Shown piece by piece: positions 17,544 to 26,064 of a stretch of DNA of 33,766 bases. Both the position numbers and the translations under genes were made by a program. The notes under the pieces are model-generated. The model was given only the letters and a program-made list of their open reading frames with translations. It ran no database searches and was not told the origin of the DNA. This DNA comes from Bacillota bacterium (GTDB taxonomy: Bacteria; Bacillota; Clostridia; DSM-8532), in assembly GCA_022702935.2 (NCBI GenBank), contig JAKIML020000110.1, forward strand, positions 1 to 33,766. Direction: 5' to 3'. The stretch's first letter is position 1. Each line of letters starts with the position of its first letter.

Positions 17544-19652
17544 GTGAAGGATTTTTTTGAAACCCTCCAGGTCAAGCATCATATCTCATTAAACCCACAG
17601 CAAAGGGCGGCCGTTATGCATGGCAAGGGGCCTGCTCTGGTGCTCTCAGGGCCCGGCTCGGGAAAGACCACCGTCATCACGGCCAGAACCGCCTATCTTA
17701 TTGAGGTCTGCGGGGCCTCTCCCTTAAGTATTCTCACGGTGACTTTTAATAAGGCCGCCCAGTTGGAGATGAAAAACCGCTATGCACGAATTTTCGGCGG
17801 GGATAGTCAGCATCTCCCGGTTTTTTCGACCCTTCACAGCTTCTGCTATGGCGTGGTCAGGGACTATGAAAGAAGGCAGGGCAAGCAGCTTAAGCTGATT
17901 GAGGGTGAGCCCGACGAGGGCTGGGCCAATAAGCAGCGCATCCTGCGGGAGCTCTATAAAGAGATCAATGAATGTGCCATCAACGACGATGAACTGGAAA
18001 CCCTGATCAATGAAATAGGCTTTGTTAAGAACAAAATGATCCGGGACTTTAAGGGGCTGGAGCTTCAGACTAAAAACTTTGAGGCCGTATATAAGGCCTA
18101 TGAAGCCTATAAAAGGAAGCATCTTCTCATGGACTTTGACGACATGCTGGTCTATAGCTTAAGCATTCTTCAAAAGTGTCCGGATATTCTCAATGCCTAT
18201 AGGTCCCGCTATACCTATTATCAGGTGGATGAGGGACAGGATCTCTCCAAGGTGCAGTTTGAAATTCTGAAGCTTCTGATCGGGTCAAAGGAGAACAATC
18301 TCTTTCTGGTAGCCGACGATGATCAGAGCATCTACGGCTTTCGGGGAGCCGAGCCCCAGGGGATTCTCACCCTTAAGGAAACCTTTAAGGATCTTAAGAT
18401 CTATAAGCTGGAGGAGAATTTTCGTTCCAGCAGGAATATTGTGGAGGTCACCAGCCAATTTATCAAAGGCAATCGGGAAAGGTATGACAAGGCCCATACC
18501 ACCCGCAACAGGGAGCAATATCCTCCCTTTATTGTGGGGGTGGAGGATGAAAGGGAACAGTATACCTTTCTGGTTCATAACATCCGGCAGCAGCTTGGCA
18601 TCAACAGTCATGCCCGGATTGCGGTGCTGTACCGCAACAATCTGTCCTCCATTCCGCTGGTGGATATTTTGGATCGGGAAGGTATTCCTTTTGTTCTTAA
18701 GCAAAATCGGGTCCATTTCTTTCAGCATTGGCTGGTACAGGATATCCTGGCCTTTTTCAGGGTGGCTCTGGACCCTTGCGACTATGAGTCCTTTTCGCGC
18801 ATCTACCTTAAAATGAATCGGTATTTGTCCAGAGCCATGATGGAAAACGCCCTGTGCTTCAGAGAGGAGCTTCCCGTCATCGAGGCCATCATCAAAAGCA
18901 ATGACCTTAAACCCTTCCAGGTCAATAAGCTCTATGATTTAATCAAGGAGTTCAAAGGACTTGCCAGAATGTCGCCCATCAGGGGACTATTCACTATTGA
19001 AAAGGATTTTATGTATTTTGCCAGCGTCAAGGATTACTGCGACCGCATGGGCCTGTCCATGGATGCCCTCTACGGGATGTTTGGCATTATGAAAACCCTG
19101 GCCCTTCATTGCGCTACACCTGCTGCCTTTCTTGAGCGGATGGCGGAGCTGGAGCATAAGTTTCAGTCTTTGGATCATGCTGCCTATACAGGAAATCCGG
19201 TAACCCTTTCTACCTTGCATTCCAGCAAGGGCCTTGAGTATGACTGTGTCTTTATGGTGGACCTGACCAACCCCGAGATTCCCGGTATCAAGGCCCTCAG
19301 CCAGTTTGAAGATGAGGAGAAGGACGCGCTTCTTGAGGAAGAGCGGCGGCTCTTTTATGTGGGCATGACCCGTGCCAGGACCTGGCTCTACCTGGTAAGC
19401 CCTTCGGTGGTCAATCATGAAACGGTTCCCCGTTCCACCTTTGTCAATGAAGTGGCGGCCATCCTTCACAAGGATTTGGCCGACGCTCTGGGTGAGGGTG
19501 TGCTCATCCAGCATAAAAAGTATGGGCGCGGGGTTATTGCACGGGTGATGCAGCAGGGCCAAAGAACCTTGCTGGAGGTGGACTTTAAGGGCAAGGTTCG
19601 GCGCCTGGATCTGGAAATTTGTTTAGAAAGCGGGATTATTACACCGTTGTAA
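17544..19652 (+). CDS. UvrD/PcrA-type superfamily 1 DNA helicase
   Basis: This 702-residue ATP-dependent 3'-5' DNA helicase probably works in repair or replication restart. All SF1A motifs are present: the Q-motif NPQQRAAV, Walker A GPGSGKTT, Ia TVTFNKAAQLEM, Walker B VDEGQD (most relatives have VDEFQD or VDEYQD), III ADDDQSIYGFRGA, IV LEENFRSS, V TLHSSKGLEYDCVF and VI LFYVGMTRAR. The tail IQHKKYGRGVIARVMQQG resembles the PcrA/UvrD C-terminal Tudor-like module that binds RNA polymerase. The start is GTG 17544, because an in-frame stop lies at 17535; no good ribosome site precedes it, the nearest purine run (17502-17511) being 32 bases away. Expression may therefore be low or controlled. Whether a second PcrA exists in the genome cannot be told. 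Confidence 0.9.
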   Translation: MKDFFETLQVKHHISLNPQQRAAVMHGKGPALVLSGPGSGKTTVITARTAYLIEVCGASPLSILTVTFNKAAQLEMKNRYARIFGGDSQHLPVFSTLHSFCYGVVRDYERRQGKQLKLIEGEPDEGWANKQRILRELYKEINECAINDDELETLINEIGFVKNKMIRDFKGLELQTKNFEAVYKAYEAYKRKHLLMDFDDMLVYSLSILQKCPDILNAYRSRYTYYQVDEGQDLSKVQFEILKLLIGSKENNLFLVADDDQSIYGFRGAEPQGILTLKETFKDLKIYKLEENFRSSRNIVEVTSQFIKGNRERYDKAHTTRNREQYPPFIVGVEDEREQYTFLVHNIRQQLGINSHARIAVLYRNNLSSIPLVDILDREGIPFVLKQNRVHFFQHWLVQDILAFFRVALDPCDYESFSRIYLKMNRYLSRAMMENALCFREELPVIEAIIKSNDLKPFQVNKLYDLIKEFKGLARMSPIRGLFTIEKDFMYFASVKDYCDRMGLSMDALYGMFGIMKTLALHCATPAAFLERMAELEHKFQSLDHAAYTGNPVTLSTLHSSKGLEYDCVFMVDLTNPEIPGIKALSQFEDEEKDALLEEERRLFYVGMTRARTWLYLVSPSVVNHETVPRSTFVNEVAAILHKDLADALGEGVLIQHKKYGRGVIARVMQQGQRTLLEVDFKGKVRRLDLEICLESGIITPL

Positions 19653-19799
19653 GACCTGTCATACACCTATTATACAGTTAAAAATTCAAAAAACTAAGAT
19701 AAATTAAGAAAAGCAATAAAATAATGCGTATGCGTGAGATATTTTAATCCAACAACCAAAATAAACACGCGAAAGCCAAATATGGTCATGTGAACGTAT

Positions 19800-19828
19800 T
19801 TTACAATCGTTAGATTATAGGGTATAAT
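19800..19828 (+). promoter_or_regulatory. Strong promoter of the DUF1836-NfeD-flotillin cluster
   Basis: TTTACA (19800-19805) and a perfect TATAAT (19823-19828) have a 17-base spacer. The -10 overlaps the first two bases of a Rex-like palindrome. The leader is about 60 bases. Confidence 0.75.
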
Positions 19829-19844
19829 GTTAATAAATTCACAA
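19827..19844. promoter_or_regulatory. Candidate Rex operator on the DUF1836 promoter
   Basis: ATGTTAATAAATTCACAA matches the Rex consensus (TTGTTAA-N4-TTCACAA or TTAACAA) at every fixed base but the first. It overlaps the -10 and the expected start site, the ideal place for repression. Confidence 0.6.
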
Positions 19845-19893
19845 GAAAACAATTGGCGCCTATTCTTGTAGTAATAAATAAGGAGTGAAGGGT

Positions 19894-20460
19894 ATGAATC
19901 CACCGTCTTTTTTTCCGGGAACAAGGGTGCCCTTTTCCCAGGAGGGCTTGTTCCAAGGTATTTTTGCAGTGACCAATGGCATTACTCTGTCCCAAATCTG
20001 TGATATCACAGGTCTTGAGCCGGCAGCGGTGCAAAACTGGATAAAAAGAGGCTATGTGAATCCGCCCGTCAACAGGAAATATGCCAAGGGACAGGTGGCC
20101 AGAATCATCCTCATTCATATGCTCAGAGAGGCATTGCCCATTGAGCGGGTTGCCAAGCTTTTGAGCTATGTTAACGGAAATCTCCTGGACAGAAGCGACG
20201 ACATCATGGACGACAGTGATATCTACGATTGCCTCTGCCGGGTTCTGACCGAAGCGGATCAAAAACCCGGCCATGGGAAATTCGACATAAGCATTGATCT
20301 GTCAGACTATTTTAATAAGATAGATAAACAGCTTGAAGACTTCAAGGAGCCCTATCCCGGGGCCGGAGAAAGGCTTAAGCTGGCTTTGAAAGCCATGGTT
20401 TGCGCCTATCAGGCAGCCAGATTCAAACGCTATGCCAGCCAGTTGACAGAAGGAATCTAA
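19894..20460 (+). CDS. DUF1836 family protein with MerR-like helix-turn-helix
   Basis: This 188-residue protein resembles the DUF1836 family of Bacillota. The N-terminal part (about 30-65) looks like a MerR-type winged helix: ITLSQICDITGLEPAAVQNW then IKRGYVNPP, with RKYAKGQVARIILIHMLREA continuing a MerR-like pattern. The rest is helical and acidic, and I see no catalytic motif. It is probably a DNA-binding regulator; its targets are unknown, and the NfeD-flotillin genes behind it are natural candidates. ATG 19894 has AAGGAG 8 bases upstream, better than the in-frame GTG at 19885. It is the first gene of a probable three-gene cluster (50-base gap to the next gene) behind a promoter with a Rex-like site. 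Confidence 0.75.
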   Translation: MNPPSFFPGTRVPFSQEGLFQGIFAVTNGITLSQICDITGLEPAAVQNWIKRGYVNPPVNRKYAKGQVARIILIHMLREALPIERVAKLLSYVNGNLLDRSDDIMDDSDIYDCLCRVLTEADQKPGHGKFDISIDLSDYFNKIDKQLEDFKEPYPGAGERLKLALKAMVCAYQAARFKRYASQLTEGI

Positions 20461-20510
20461 TCCATCAAGAAATCGGCTTAATGCCGCTAACCCGGTAAAG
20501 GAGGTGAATT

Positions 20511-21239
20511 ATGAGCTGGTGGAATACGTTAACCCCTTTGCAGCAAATCTTTGCCTCAGTGGCCATTCCCGCAACCCTGATTATGCTGATTCAGCTTATT
20601 CTGCTTATTTTTGGCCTCTCCCAGGGGGATGGGGGCGATGGCGTGGATGCCCCTGCTGATTTAGACATCCAGGATGGAGCCGATGTCTGTCTTGAATGTC
20701 ATGATCCCGACCTGCCCTGCGATCATGGGGAGATTTCCCTTAGCCATGGCAGTGACGGTGATCAGCCCATGGGTGAATCGCATACCGAACACACGGCCGG
20801 CCTGCGTCTGTTTACCATAAGAGGCATGATTGCCTTTATGGCAGTGGGCGGTTGGATGGGTGTTGCGGCCATTGGATGGAAGCTCCCCGCACCCGCGGTA
20901 TTCTTACTGGTACTCATATCGGGTGCACTGGCACTCTACTTTGTGGCCTGGTCCCTGCGATTGGCGCTGAAAATGCAGCAAAGCGGCAATGTGCTTATTG
21001 AGAATGCCATAGGCAAGGAAGGCGAAGTGTACATTCCTGTCCCGAGATCCAGGATTGGTCAGGGAAAAGTCAATGTCATCGTACAAGAGCGTTTATGTGA
21101 ATTCAGTGCAGTGACTCAGGCAGACAGAGCCTTAAAGACAGGAGAGAAAGTGGTCATCACGGGACTTGAATCAGAAGGTGTGCTCCTGGTCATGCCCAAG
21201 GACAATCCCCCTGAAGGGGTTTTGATTGAAAAATATTAA
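20511..21239 (+). CDS. NfeD-like membrane protein, flotillin partner
   Basis: This 242-residue protein has a hydrophobic segment at about 13-36, an acidic Cys/His-rich loop (37-98), two more segments (about 103-122 and 126-148) and a C-terminal beta-rich OB-fold-like domain (GKEGEVYIPVPRS, GQGKVNVIVQER, TGEKVVITGLESEGVLLV). The architecture fits NfeD/YuaF-like proteins, which are encoded with flotillins and are thought to help organise membrane microdomains. The loop contains Cys60, Cys63, His64, Cys70, His72, His79, His91 and His94. Acidic and His-rich loops occur in relatives; metal binding is an inference. AAAGGAGGTGAATT precedes the ATG, and the flotillin gene follows 13 bases after the stop. 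Confidence 0.8.
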   Translation: MSWWNTLTPLQQIFASVAIPATLIMLIQLILLIFGLSQGDGGDGVDAPADLDIQDGADVCLECHDPDLPCDHGEISLSHGSDGDQPMGESHTEHTAGLRLFTIRGMIAFMAVGGWMGVAAIGWKLPAPAVFLLVLISGALALYFVAWSLRLALKMQQSGNVLIENAIGKEGEVYIPVPRSRIGQGKVNVIVQERLCEFSAVTQADRALKTGEKVVITGLESEGVLLVMPKDNPPEGVLIEKY

Positions 21240-21252
21240 GGAGGTCAAGCTA

Positions 21253-22668
21253 ATGCCCGATCCAAGCTTTATTCTCATCAGTGTTGTCGTCATTCTCATT
21301 GTTTCAACCTTTTTATTCATTATTTCAAGGTATCGCAAGTGTCCCTCCGACAAGATCATGGTCATTTATGGTAAGGTGGGAACCGCCAAGGATGGCTCTG
21401 CATTATCGGCCAAGTGTATTCATGGTGGCGCCGCATTCATATGGCCCATCATCCAGTCCTATGAGTACATGGACTTAACCCCCATGTCCATCAGTGTGGA
21501 TCTTAAAAATGCGCTGAGCCGTCAGAACATTCGTATTGACGTGCCCTCCATTTTCACTGTAGGTATCTCCACCGAGAATGGGGTTATGCAGAACGCTGCC
21601 GAGCGTCTGTTAGGCATGAAGATGTCCCAGATTCAGGAGCTTGCCAAGGACATAATCTTTGGTCAGTTGCGTCTGGTCATTGCCACCATGGACATTGAGG
21701 AAATCAATACTGACCGTGACAAGTTCCTGGAAGCCGTGTCCACCAACGTGGAAACCGAGCTTAAAAAGGTTGGTTTGCGTCTCATCAACGTGAACGTTAC
21801 CGACATTAACGATGAATCGGGCTATATTGCCGCATTAGGTAAGGAAGCCGCTGCCAAAGCCATCAACGATGCTAAGCGTTCGGTGGCTGAAAAAGACAGG
21901 GACGGTGCCATTGGTGAAGCCAATGCCCGCCGTGACCAGAGAATCCAGGTGGCTCAGGCCGATGCCGAAGCCATCAAGGGTGAGAACGAATCCCTGGCTG
22001 AAGTGGCTCAATCCAATGCTATCCGCCGTGAGCGCGAGGCTGAAGCCCTCCGTATTGCAACTGCCGCAGAAAAGATTCAGACGGCGAAGGCTCTGCAGGA
22101 TGCCTATGTGGCCGAGCAGGAAGCCGAAGCCGCCCGTGCCGCCCGTGAAAGAGCAACCCTGGAAGCTGACGTGCTGGTTAAGGCCGAAATCCAGAAGCGC
22201 AAGCTGGAATTGGAGGCCGAAGCCCAGGCCGAGCAGGCCAGACGCCTGGCCAAGGGTGAAGCCGATGCCATCTACATGAAGATGGAAGCTGAGGCCCGCG
22301 GTATGCAGGAAATCCTCACCAAGCAGGCCATGGGTTATGCCCAGTTGATTCAGGCCGCCGGCGGCGACGCCGCAAATGCAGTACGCCTGCTGCTGGCTGA
22401 CAAGATGCAGGATCTGATGAAGATTCAGGTGGAAGCTATTAAGGGTGTCAAGATTGACAAGGTCACTGTTTGGGACAGCCTGGGCGGCAAAGAGGGGACT
22501 TCGGCCACCGCCAATTTCCTCTCGGGCATGCTCAAGTCCATCCCCCCTATGAATGAAATGTTCAAAATGGCCGGTATGGAGCTTCCTGAGTTCCTGGGAA
22601 AGGATAAGGAAGCCGTAAACTCCGATAAGGAAGAAGAGCCGCAGCCTGCCGAGGCCGCCGCTCAATAA
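21253..22668 (+). CDS. Flotillin-like SPFH/Band 7 protein
   Basis: This 471-residue protein resembles bacterial flotillin (FloT/YuaG). An N-terminal hydrophobic segment (about 5-25) anchors it, an SPFH/Band 7 domain spans about 30-210 (DKIMVIYGKVG, DLTPMSISVDLKNALSRQNI, MDIEEINTDRDKFLEAV), and an Ala/Glu-rich coiled coil with many EAEA and AEA repeats spans about 215-375. The tail holds LIQAAGGDAANAVRLLLADK and an acidic end. Flotillins oligomerise on the inner membrane face and organise functional microdomains. AAGGAGGTC lies 6 bases before ATG 21253; an upstream in-frame ATG at 21226 lies inside the NfeD gene. A terminator ends the cluster. Confidence 0.93.
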   Translation: MPDPSFILISVVVILIVSTFLFIISRYRKCPSDKIMVIYGKVGTAKDGSALSAKCIHGGAAFIWPIIQSYEYMDLTPMSISVDLKNALSRQNIRIDVPSIFTVGISTENGVMQNAAERLLGMKMSQIQELAKDIIFGQLRLVIATMDIEEINTDRDKFLEAVSTNVETELKKVGLRLINVNVTDINDESGYIAALGKEAAAKAINDAKRSVAEKDRDGAIGEANARRDQRIQVAQADAEAIKGENESLAEVAQSNAIRREREAEALRIATAAEKIQTAKALQDAYVAEQEAEAARAARERATLEADVLVKAEIQKRKLELEAEAQAEQARRLAKGEADAIYMKMEAEARGMQEILTKQAMGYAQLIQAAGGDAANAVRLLLADKMQDLMKIQVEAIKGVKIDKVTVWDSLGGKEGTSATANFLSGMLKSIPPMNEMFKMAGMELPEFLGKDKEAVNSDKEEEPQPAEAAAQ

Positions 22669-22676
22669 TGAAGCTT

Positions 22677-22710
22677 AAGAGCCCGTGATGGATTCATGGG
22701 CTCTTTTTTT
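22677..22710 (+). terminator. Rho-independent terminator after the flotillin gene
   Basis: AAGAGCCC (22677-22684) pairs with GGGCTCTT (22698-22705), extended inward by GTGA/TCAT with one wobble pair, and is followed by a T run to 22710. Confidence 0.92.
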
Positions 22711-22736
22711 ATTATTCGCGGAAATTCAGTTGTTAA

Positions 22737-22748
22737 AATTTCGAAATT
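22737..22748. promoter_or_regulatory. Palindrome upstream of the his promoter
   Basis: AATTTCGAAATT is a perfect 12-bp palindrome 14 bases upstream of the -35. It could be a regulator site for histidine genes. No known consensus is recognised. Confidence 0.35.
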
Positions 22749-22762
22749 GTAGGGTTATATAC

Positions 22763-22792
22763 TTGACAGGGACAAGCCTCTTTATGTAAACT
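22763..22792 (+). promoter_or_regulatory. Probable promoter of the his operon
   Basis: A perfect TTGACA (22763-22768) and a weaker TAAACT (22787-22792) are 18 bases apart. The leader before hisZ would be only about 50 bases, too short for a T-box or his attenuator. Confidence 0.6.
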
Positions 22793-22849
22793 GAGTACAT
22801 TAACAATGCATTGCTTTATCGCGTTAAAGTGATGAAGTGGGGAGTGGCT

Positions 22850-24058
22850 ATGAAGAGATGGAATATTTACACCCCCGAGGGGGTACAGGACATCCTGTTT
22901 GAATCCTGCCGACAGAAGCGGGATCTGGAGAACAAGCTGCGTGAGGTATTCAGACTCAACGGCTATAGTGAGCTGGAGACACCCACCATAGAATTTTTTG
23001 ATGTGTTTGGCGGCGAGAGCGGCCTCATCAAGCAGGAAAGCATGTATAAATTCTGCGACTCCAAGGGCCGACTGCTGGTGCTGCGCCCCGATATGACGGT
23101 GCCGGTGGCCCGGGTGGCCGCTACCAGGCTTAAGGAGGCGGCCCTGCCCTTAAAATGCTGTTATATTGCCAATACCTTCAGCTTTGACGAGCTGGGAGGG
23201 GGAAGGCAGAACGAGTTCACCCAGGCCGGCTGCGAAATCCTGGGCATCAATACCCCTGAGGCCGATGCCGAGGTGGTGGCCATGGCCATTGAAGCCATTA
23301 AAGCTACAGGTATTGAGGAGTTCCAGATTGATATCGGCCAGGTGGAATTCTTTAAAGGACTGATGGAGGAATCGGGCCTTTCTGCCGAGGAGGTGGAGGA
23401 GGTACGGGAACTGATTGATCTGAAGGATTTTGTCGGGGTCGAGCAAGTCATGGATCAACACCAGGTCAAGGCATCCTTAAAGCGCCTTATCCTGGATTTG
23501 CCCAAGCTCTTTGGTTCCAAGGACATTCTTCAGAAGATCAATTACCAGGATATCGGAGAAAGGGCCGCCAAGGCCTTGAGCAATATTAAGGCTGTGCTTG
23601 AAATCCTGGAGGACAGAAATCTTTCGGCTTATGTTTCCATTGATTTAGGCATGGTTCAGAGTCTGAACTATTACACCGGACTGGTGTTCAGAGGCTATAC
23701 CTACGGTGTGGGCTTCCCCATCTTAAGCGGCGGACGCTATGACAAGCTGGTGGAGAAATTCGGCAGAGAATGTGAGGCCACAGGCTTCTCTTTGGGTATT
23801 AATATGGTATTGATGGCCCTGGAGCGCCAGAAAAAGCTTACAGAGACCTATGACGAGGGCTATCTGGTTACCTATGAGGCCGGGGCGCGCAAGCTTGCCG
23901 GTGATCTTTGCCGGGAGCTCATTGCCAAAGGCATTCCCGCCGAACTGGACATTCTGGGAAAGGGCTATGAAGAGGCTAAGGCCTATGCCCTGGCCAGGAG
24001 ACTTAAGTACCTTGTGCAAGTCTTTAAGGACGGCTCCAGAAAGGAGATTAAGCTATGA
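22850..24058 (+). CDS. hisZ: ATP phosphoribosyltransferase regulatory subunit
   Basis: HisZ is a paralogue of histidyl-tRNA synthetase that lacks aminoacylation function. It forms a complex with short HisG to give active, histidine-sensitive ATP phosphoribosyltransferase. The 402 residues show the HisRS-like core: [62 protein letters not shown] and [15 protein letters not shown]. Its place directly before the short hisG, with a 4-base ATGA overlap, decides between HisZ and HisS. ATG 22850 has GGGGAG 7 bases upstream; an in-frame start at 22811 lacks one. First gene of the operon. Confidence 0.94.
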   Translation: MKRWNIYTPEGVQDILFESCRQKRDLENKLREVFRLNGYSELETPTIEFFDVFGGESGLIKQESMYKFCDSKGRLLVLRPDMTVPVARVAATRLKEAALPLKCCYIANTFSFDELGGGRQNEFTQAGCEILGINTPEADAEVVAMAIEAIKATGIEEFQIDIGQVEFFKGLMEESGLSAEEVEEVRELIDLKDFVGVEQVMDQHQVKASLKRLILDLPKLFGSKDILQKINYQDIGERAAKALSNIKAVLEILEDRNLSAYVSIDLGMVQSLNYYTGLVFRGYTYGVGFPILSGGRYDKLVEKFGRECEATGFSLGINMVLMALERQKKLTETYDEGYLVTYEAGARKLAGDLCRELIAKGIPAELDILGKGYEEAKAYALARRLKYLVQVFKDGSRKEIKL

Positions 24059-24711
24059 GATATATTACCATAGCCCTGGCAAAGGGAAGACTGACCGAGC
24101 TGAGCATCGATCTTTTGGAAGGGGCCGGCGTGGATTGTTCCGAGCTTAAAGGAAACTCCCGCAAGCTGATTCTCACCGATGAGACCAACAAGATCCGATT
24201 CTTTTTGGCCAAGCCCGCTGATGTGCCCGTCTATGTAGAGTATGGCGCTGCCGATATCGGAATTGTGGGCAAGGATACCCTTCTGGAAGAGGGGCGGGAT
24301 CTCTATGAGGTGCTCAATCTGGGCTTTGCCAAATGCAAGATGTGCGTAGCGGGGCCCAAGGAGCTGGAGGGGCGCATGGACGCGGTGTCCATTACCCGGG
24401 TGGCCACCAAATACCCTGAGGTCGCCCGCATGTATTTCCGACATAAACGCCGGGAGTCGGTGGAGATCATCAAACTCAGCGGCTCCATTGAGCTGGCGCC
24501 GTTGGTGGGCCTGTCAGAGGTTATTGTGGACCTGGTGGAGACGGGCAGAACCCTCAAGGAGAACGGACTGGTGGTATTGGATACCATTGCCGATATCAGT
24601 GCAAGAATGATTGTGAATCGCGTGAGCATGAAAATGGAGAATGAGCGTATCTCACGGCTGATTGAATCCATGCGCAGGCAGCTTGAAGCCCGGGAAGGTA
24701 CTGAAAAATAG
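24055..24711 (+). CDS. hisG: ATP phosphoribosyltransferase, short form
   Basis: This enzyme catalyses the first step of histidine synthesis, ATP plus PRPP to phosphoribosyl-ATP. At 218 residues it is the short HisG form, which lacks the C-terminal regulatory domain and needs HisZ. Visible blocks are [50 protein letters not shown] and [20 protein letters not shown], with [10 protein letters not shown], the PRPP-loop region. AAAGGAG lies inside the end of hisZ, and ATG overlaps the hisZ stop, suggesting coupled translation. The gap to hisD is 51 bases. Confidence 0.96.
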   Translation: MRYITIALAKGRLTELSIDLLEGAGVDCSELKGNSRKLILTDETNKIRFFLAKPADVPVYVEYGAADIGIVGKDTLLEEGRDLYEVLNLGFAKCKMCVAGPKELEGRMDAVSITRVATKYPEVARMYFRHKRRESVEIIKLSGSIELAPLVGLSEVIVDLVETGRTLKENGLVVLDTIADISARMIVNRVSMKMENERISRLIESMRRQLEAREGTEK

Positions 24712-24762
24712 CCCCGGTGTTCAACCAGGGCATCGTCCCGGAACATGAAGGAGTGAAAATTC

Positions 24763-26064
24763 ATGAAGGTTTATGAATATGGCAAGGAATCTATGGAGGC
24801 GCTTTATGAGGCGCTTGATAAGCGCAGCCCCGAAGGCAGAAGAGACGTGGAGGAAACAGTATCCGCCATTCTCCAAGATGTACGGGAGCGGGGCGACGAG
24901 GCGCTTATTGAATACACGGCCCGATTTGACAAGGTAAGCCTGACCGCAGATACCCTGGAGGTTACTCGGGAGGAGATGGAGAAGGCCCTTCAAAGCGTGG
25001 AACCAGAGCTTTTAAAGGTGATAGAAAAAGCGGCGGCCAATATTCGTGCCTTCCATGAAAGACAGCGGGAGAATTCCTGGTTTATGACCCGGGAGGACGG
25101 AACCCTGTTGGGTCAGAAGGTGACCCCTTTAAGCCGGGTGGGTGTTTACGCCCCTGCAGGTACGGCGCCGCTGCCCTCCACAGTGCTTATGGATGTTATC
25201 CCGGCCAAGGTCGCCGGGGTGGAGGAAGTGATTCTGTGCTCCCCGCCCCAGAAGGACGGAAAGCTCAATCCCCTGGTTCTGGCCTGCGCAAAGCTGGCTG
25301 GAATCGACAGAGTCTTTGCAGTGGGCGGCGCCCAGGCCATAGGCGCCATGGCCTACGGAACCAAAACCCTGCCACGGGTGGATAAGATTGTGGGGCCCGG
25401 CAATATCTATGTGGCCACGGCCAAGAAACAGGTCTTTGGAAGCTGTGGTATTGATATGATCGCGGGTCCCAGTGAAATCCTGGTCATTGCCGATGAATCG
25501 GCAAACCCGGCCTATGTGGCGGCAGATCTCTTATCCCAGGCCGAGCATGACAAGCTTTCCTCGGCCATATTAGTCACACCGTTGAAGGACTTGGCCATAA
25601 AGGTTCAGGCCGAGGTGGATGAGCAGCTTTCAAGACTTGAAAGAAACGAGATTGCCGCTTACTCCCTGGAGAACTATGGGGCCATTATCCTGACCTCCGA
25701 TTTGGAGGAGGCCGTAATGCTTTCCAATGCCATTGCCCCTGAGCACCTGGAAGTCTGCACCCGGGATCCCTTTGCCCTGTTACCCAGCATCAAAAATGCG
25801 GGTGCCATATTCTTGGGGCACTATTCGCCTGAGTCATTGGGGGACTATTTTGCTGGGCCCAATCACACCCTGCCTACCACGGGGACGGCCCGATTCTTCT
25901 CGCCCCTGGGGGTCTATGACTTTGTCAAGCGCCAGAGCGTGATTTCCTACAGCCCCGGGGCCTTTGCCGAGGCAGCACCCTATGTGGCGGCCTTTGCCGA
26001 TGCCGAGGGCCTGTCGGCCCATGCCCAGGCCGTCCGTATCCGTACCAGGGAGGGAAAATCATGA
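24763..26064 (+). CDS. hisD: Histidinol dehydrogenase
   Basis: This zinc enzyme makes the last two oxidations of the pathway, L-histidinol to histidine with 2 NAD+. The 433 residues are of normal length. Conserved blocks are RVGVYAPAGTAPLPSTVLM, VDKIVGPGNIYVATAKK, GIDMIAGPSEILVIAD, the zinc-region LLSQAEHDKLSSA and the active-site region ESLGDYFAGPNHTLPTTGTA. GAAGGAGTGAAAATTC precedes the ATG. It overlaps hisC by 4 bases. Confidence 0.96.
   Translation: MKVYEYGKESMEALYEALDKRSPEGRRDVEETVSAILQDVRERGDEALIEYTARFDKVSLTADTLEVTREEMEKALQSVEPELLKVIEKAAANIRAFHERQRENSWFMTREDGTLLGQKVTPLSRVGVYAPAGTAPLPSTVLMDVIPAKVAGVEEVILCSPPQKDGKLNPLVLACAKLAGIDRVFAVGGAQAIGAMAYGTKTLPRVDKIVGPGNIYVATAKKQVFGSCGIDMIAGPSEILVIADESANPAYVAADLLSQAEHDKLSSAILVTPLKDLAIKVQAEVDEQLSRLERNEIAAYSLENYGAIILTSDLEEAVMLSNAIAPEHLEVCTRDPFALLPSIKNAGAIFLGHYSPESLGDYFAGPNHTLPTTGTARFFSPLGVYDFVKRQSVISYSPGAFAEAAPYVAAFADAEGLSAHAQAVRIRTREGKS

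Noticed and set aside
19694-19924. 76-codon minus-strand ORF between helicase and DUF1836 genes
   Set aside because: It covers the strong plus-strand promoter and Rex-like site, has no ribosome site and resembles no protein.
20688-20702. CxxCH as proof of a c-type cytochrome
   Set aside because: A single motif in a variable acidic loop of an NfeD-like protein, with no other cytochrome features.
21835-22665. 276-codon minus-strand ORF across the flotillin gene
   Set aside because: Produced by the repetitive Ala/Glu coiled-coil codons on the other strand.
22729-22750. Rex site before the his operon
   Set aside because: Only the left half TTGTTAA is present; the right half does not match.
22669-22849. 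T-box or his attenuator before hisZ
   Set aside because: The leader after the candidate start is only about 50 bases, with no His codon run or stem set. The hairpin at 22677 belongs to the flotillin gene.
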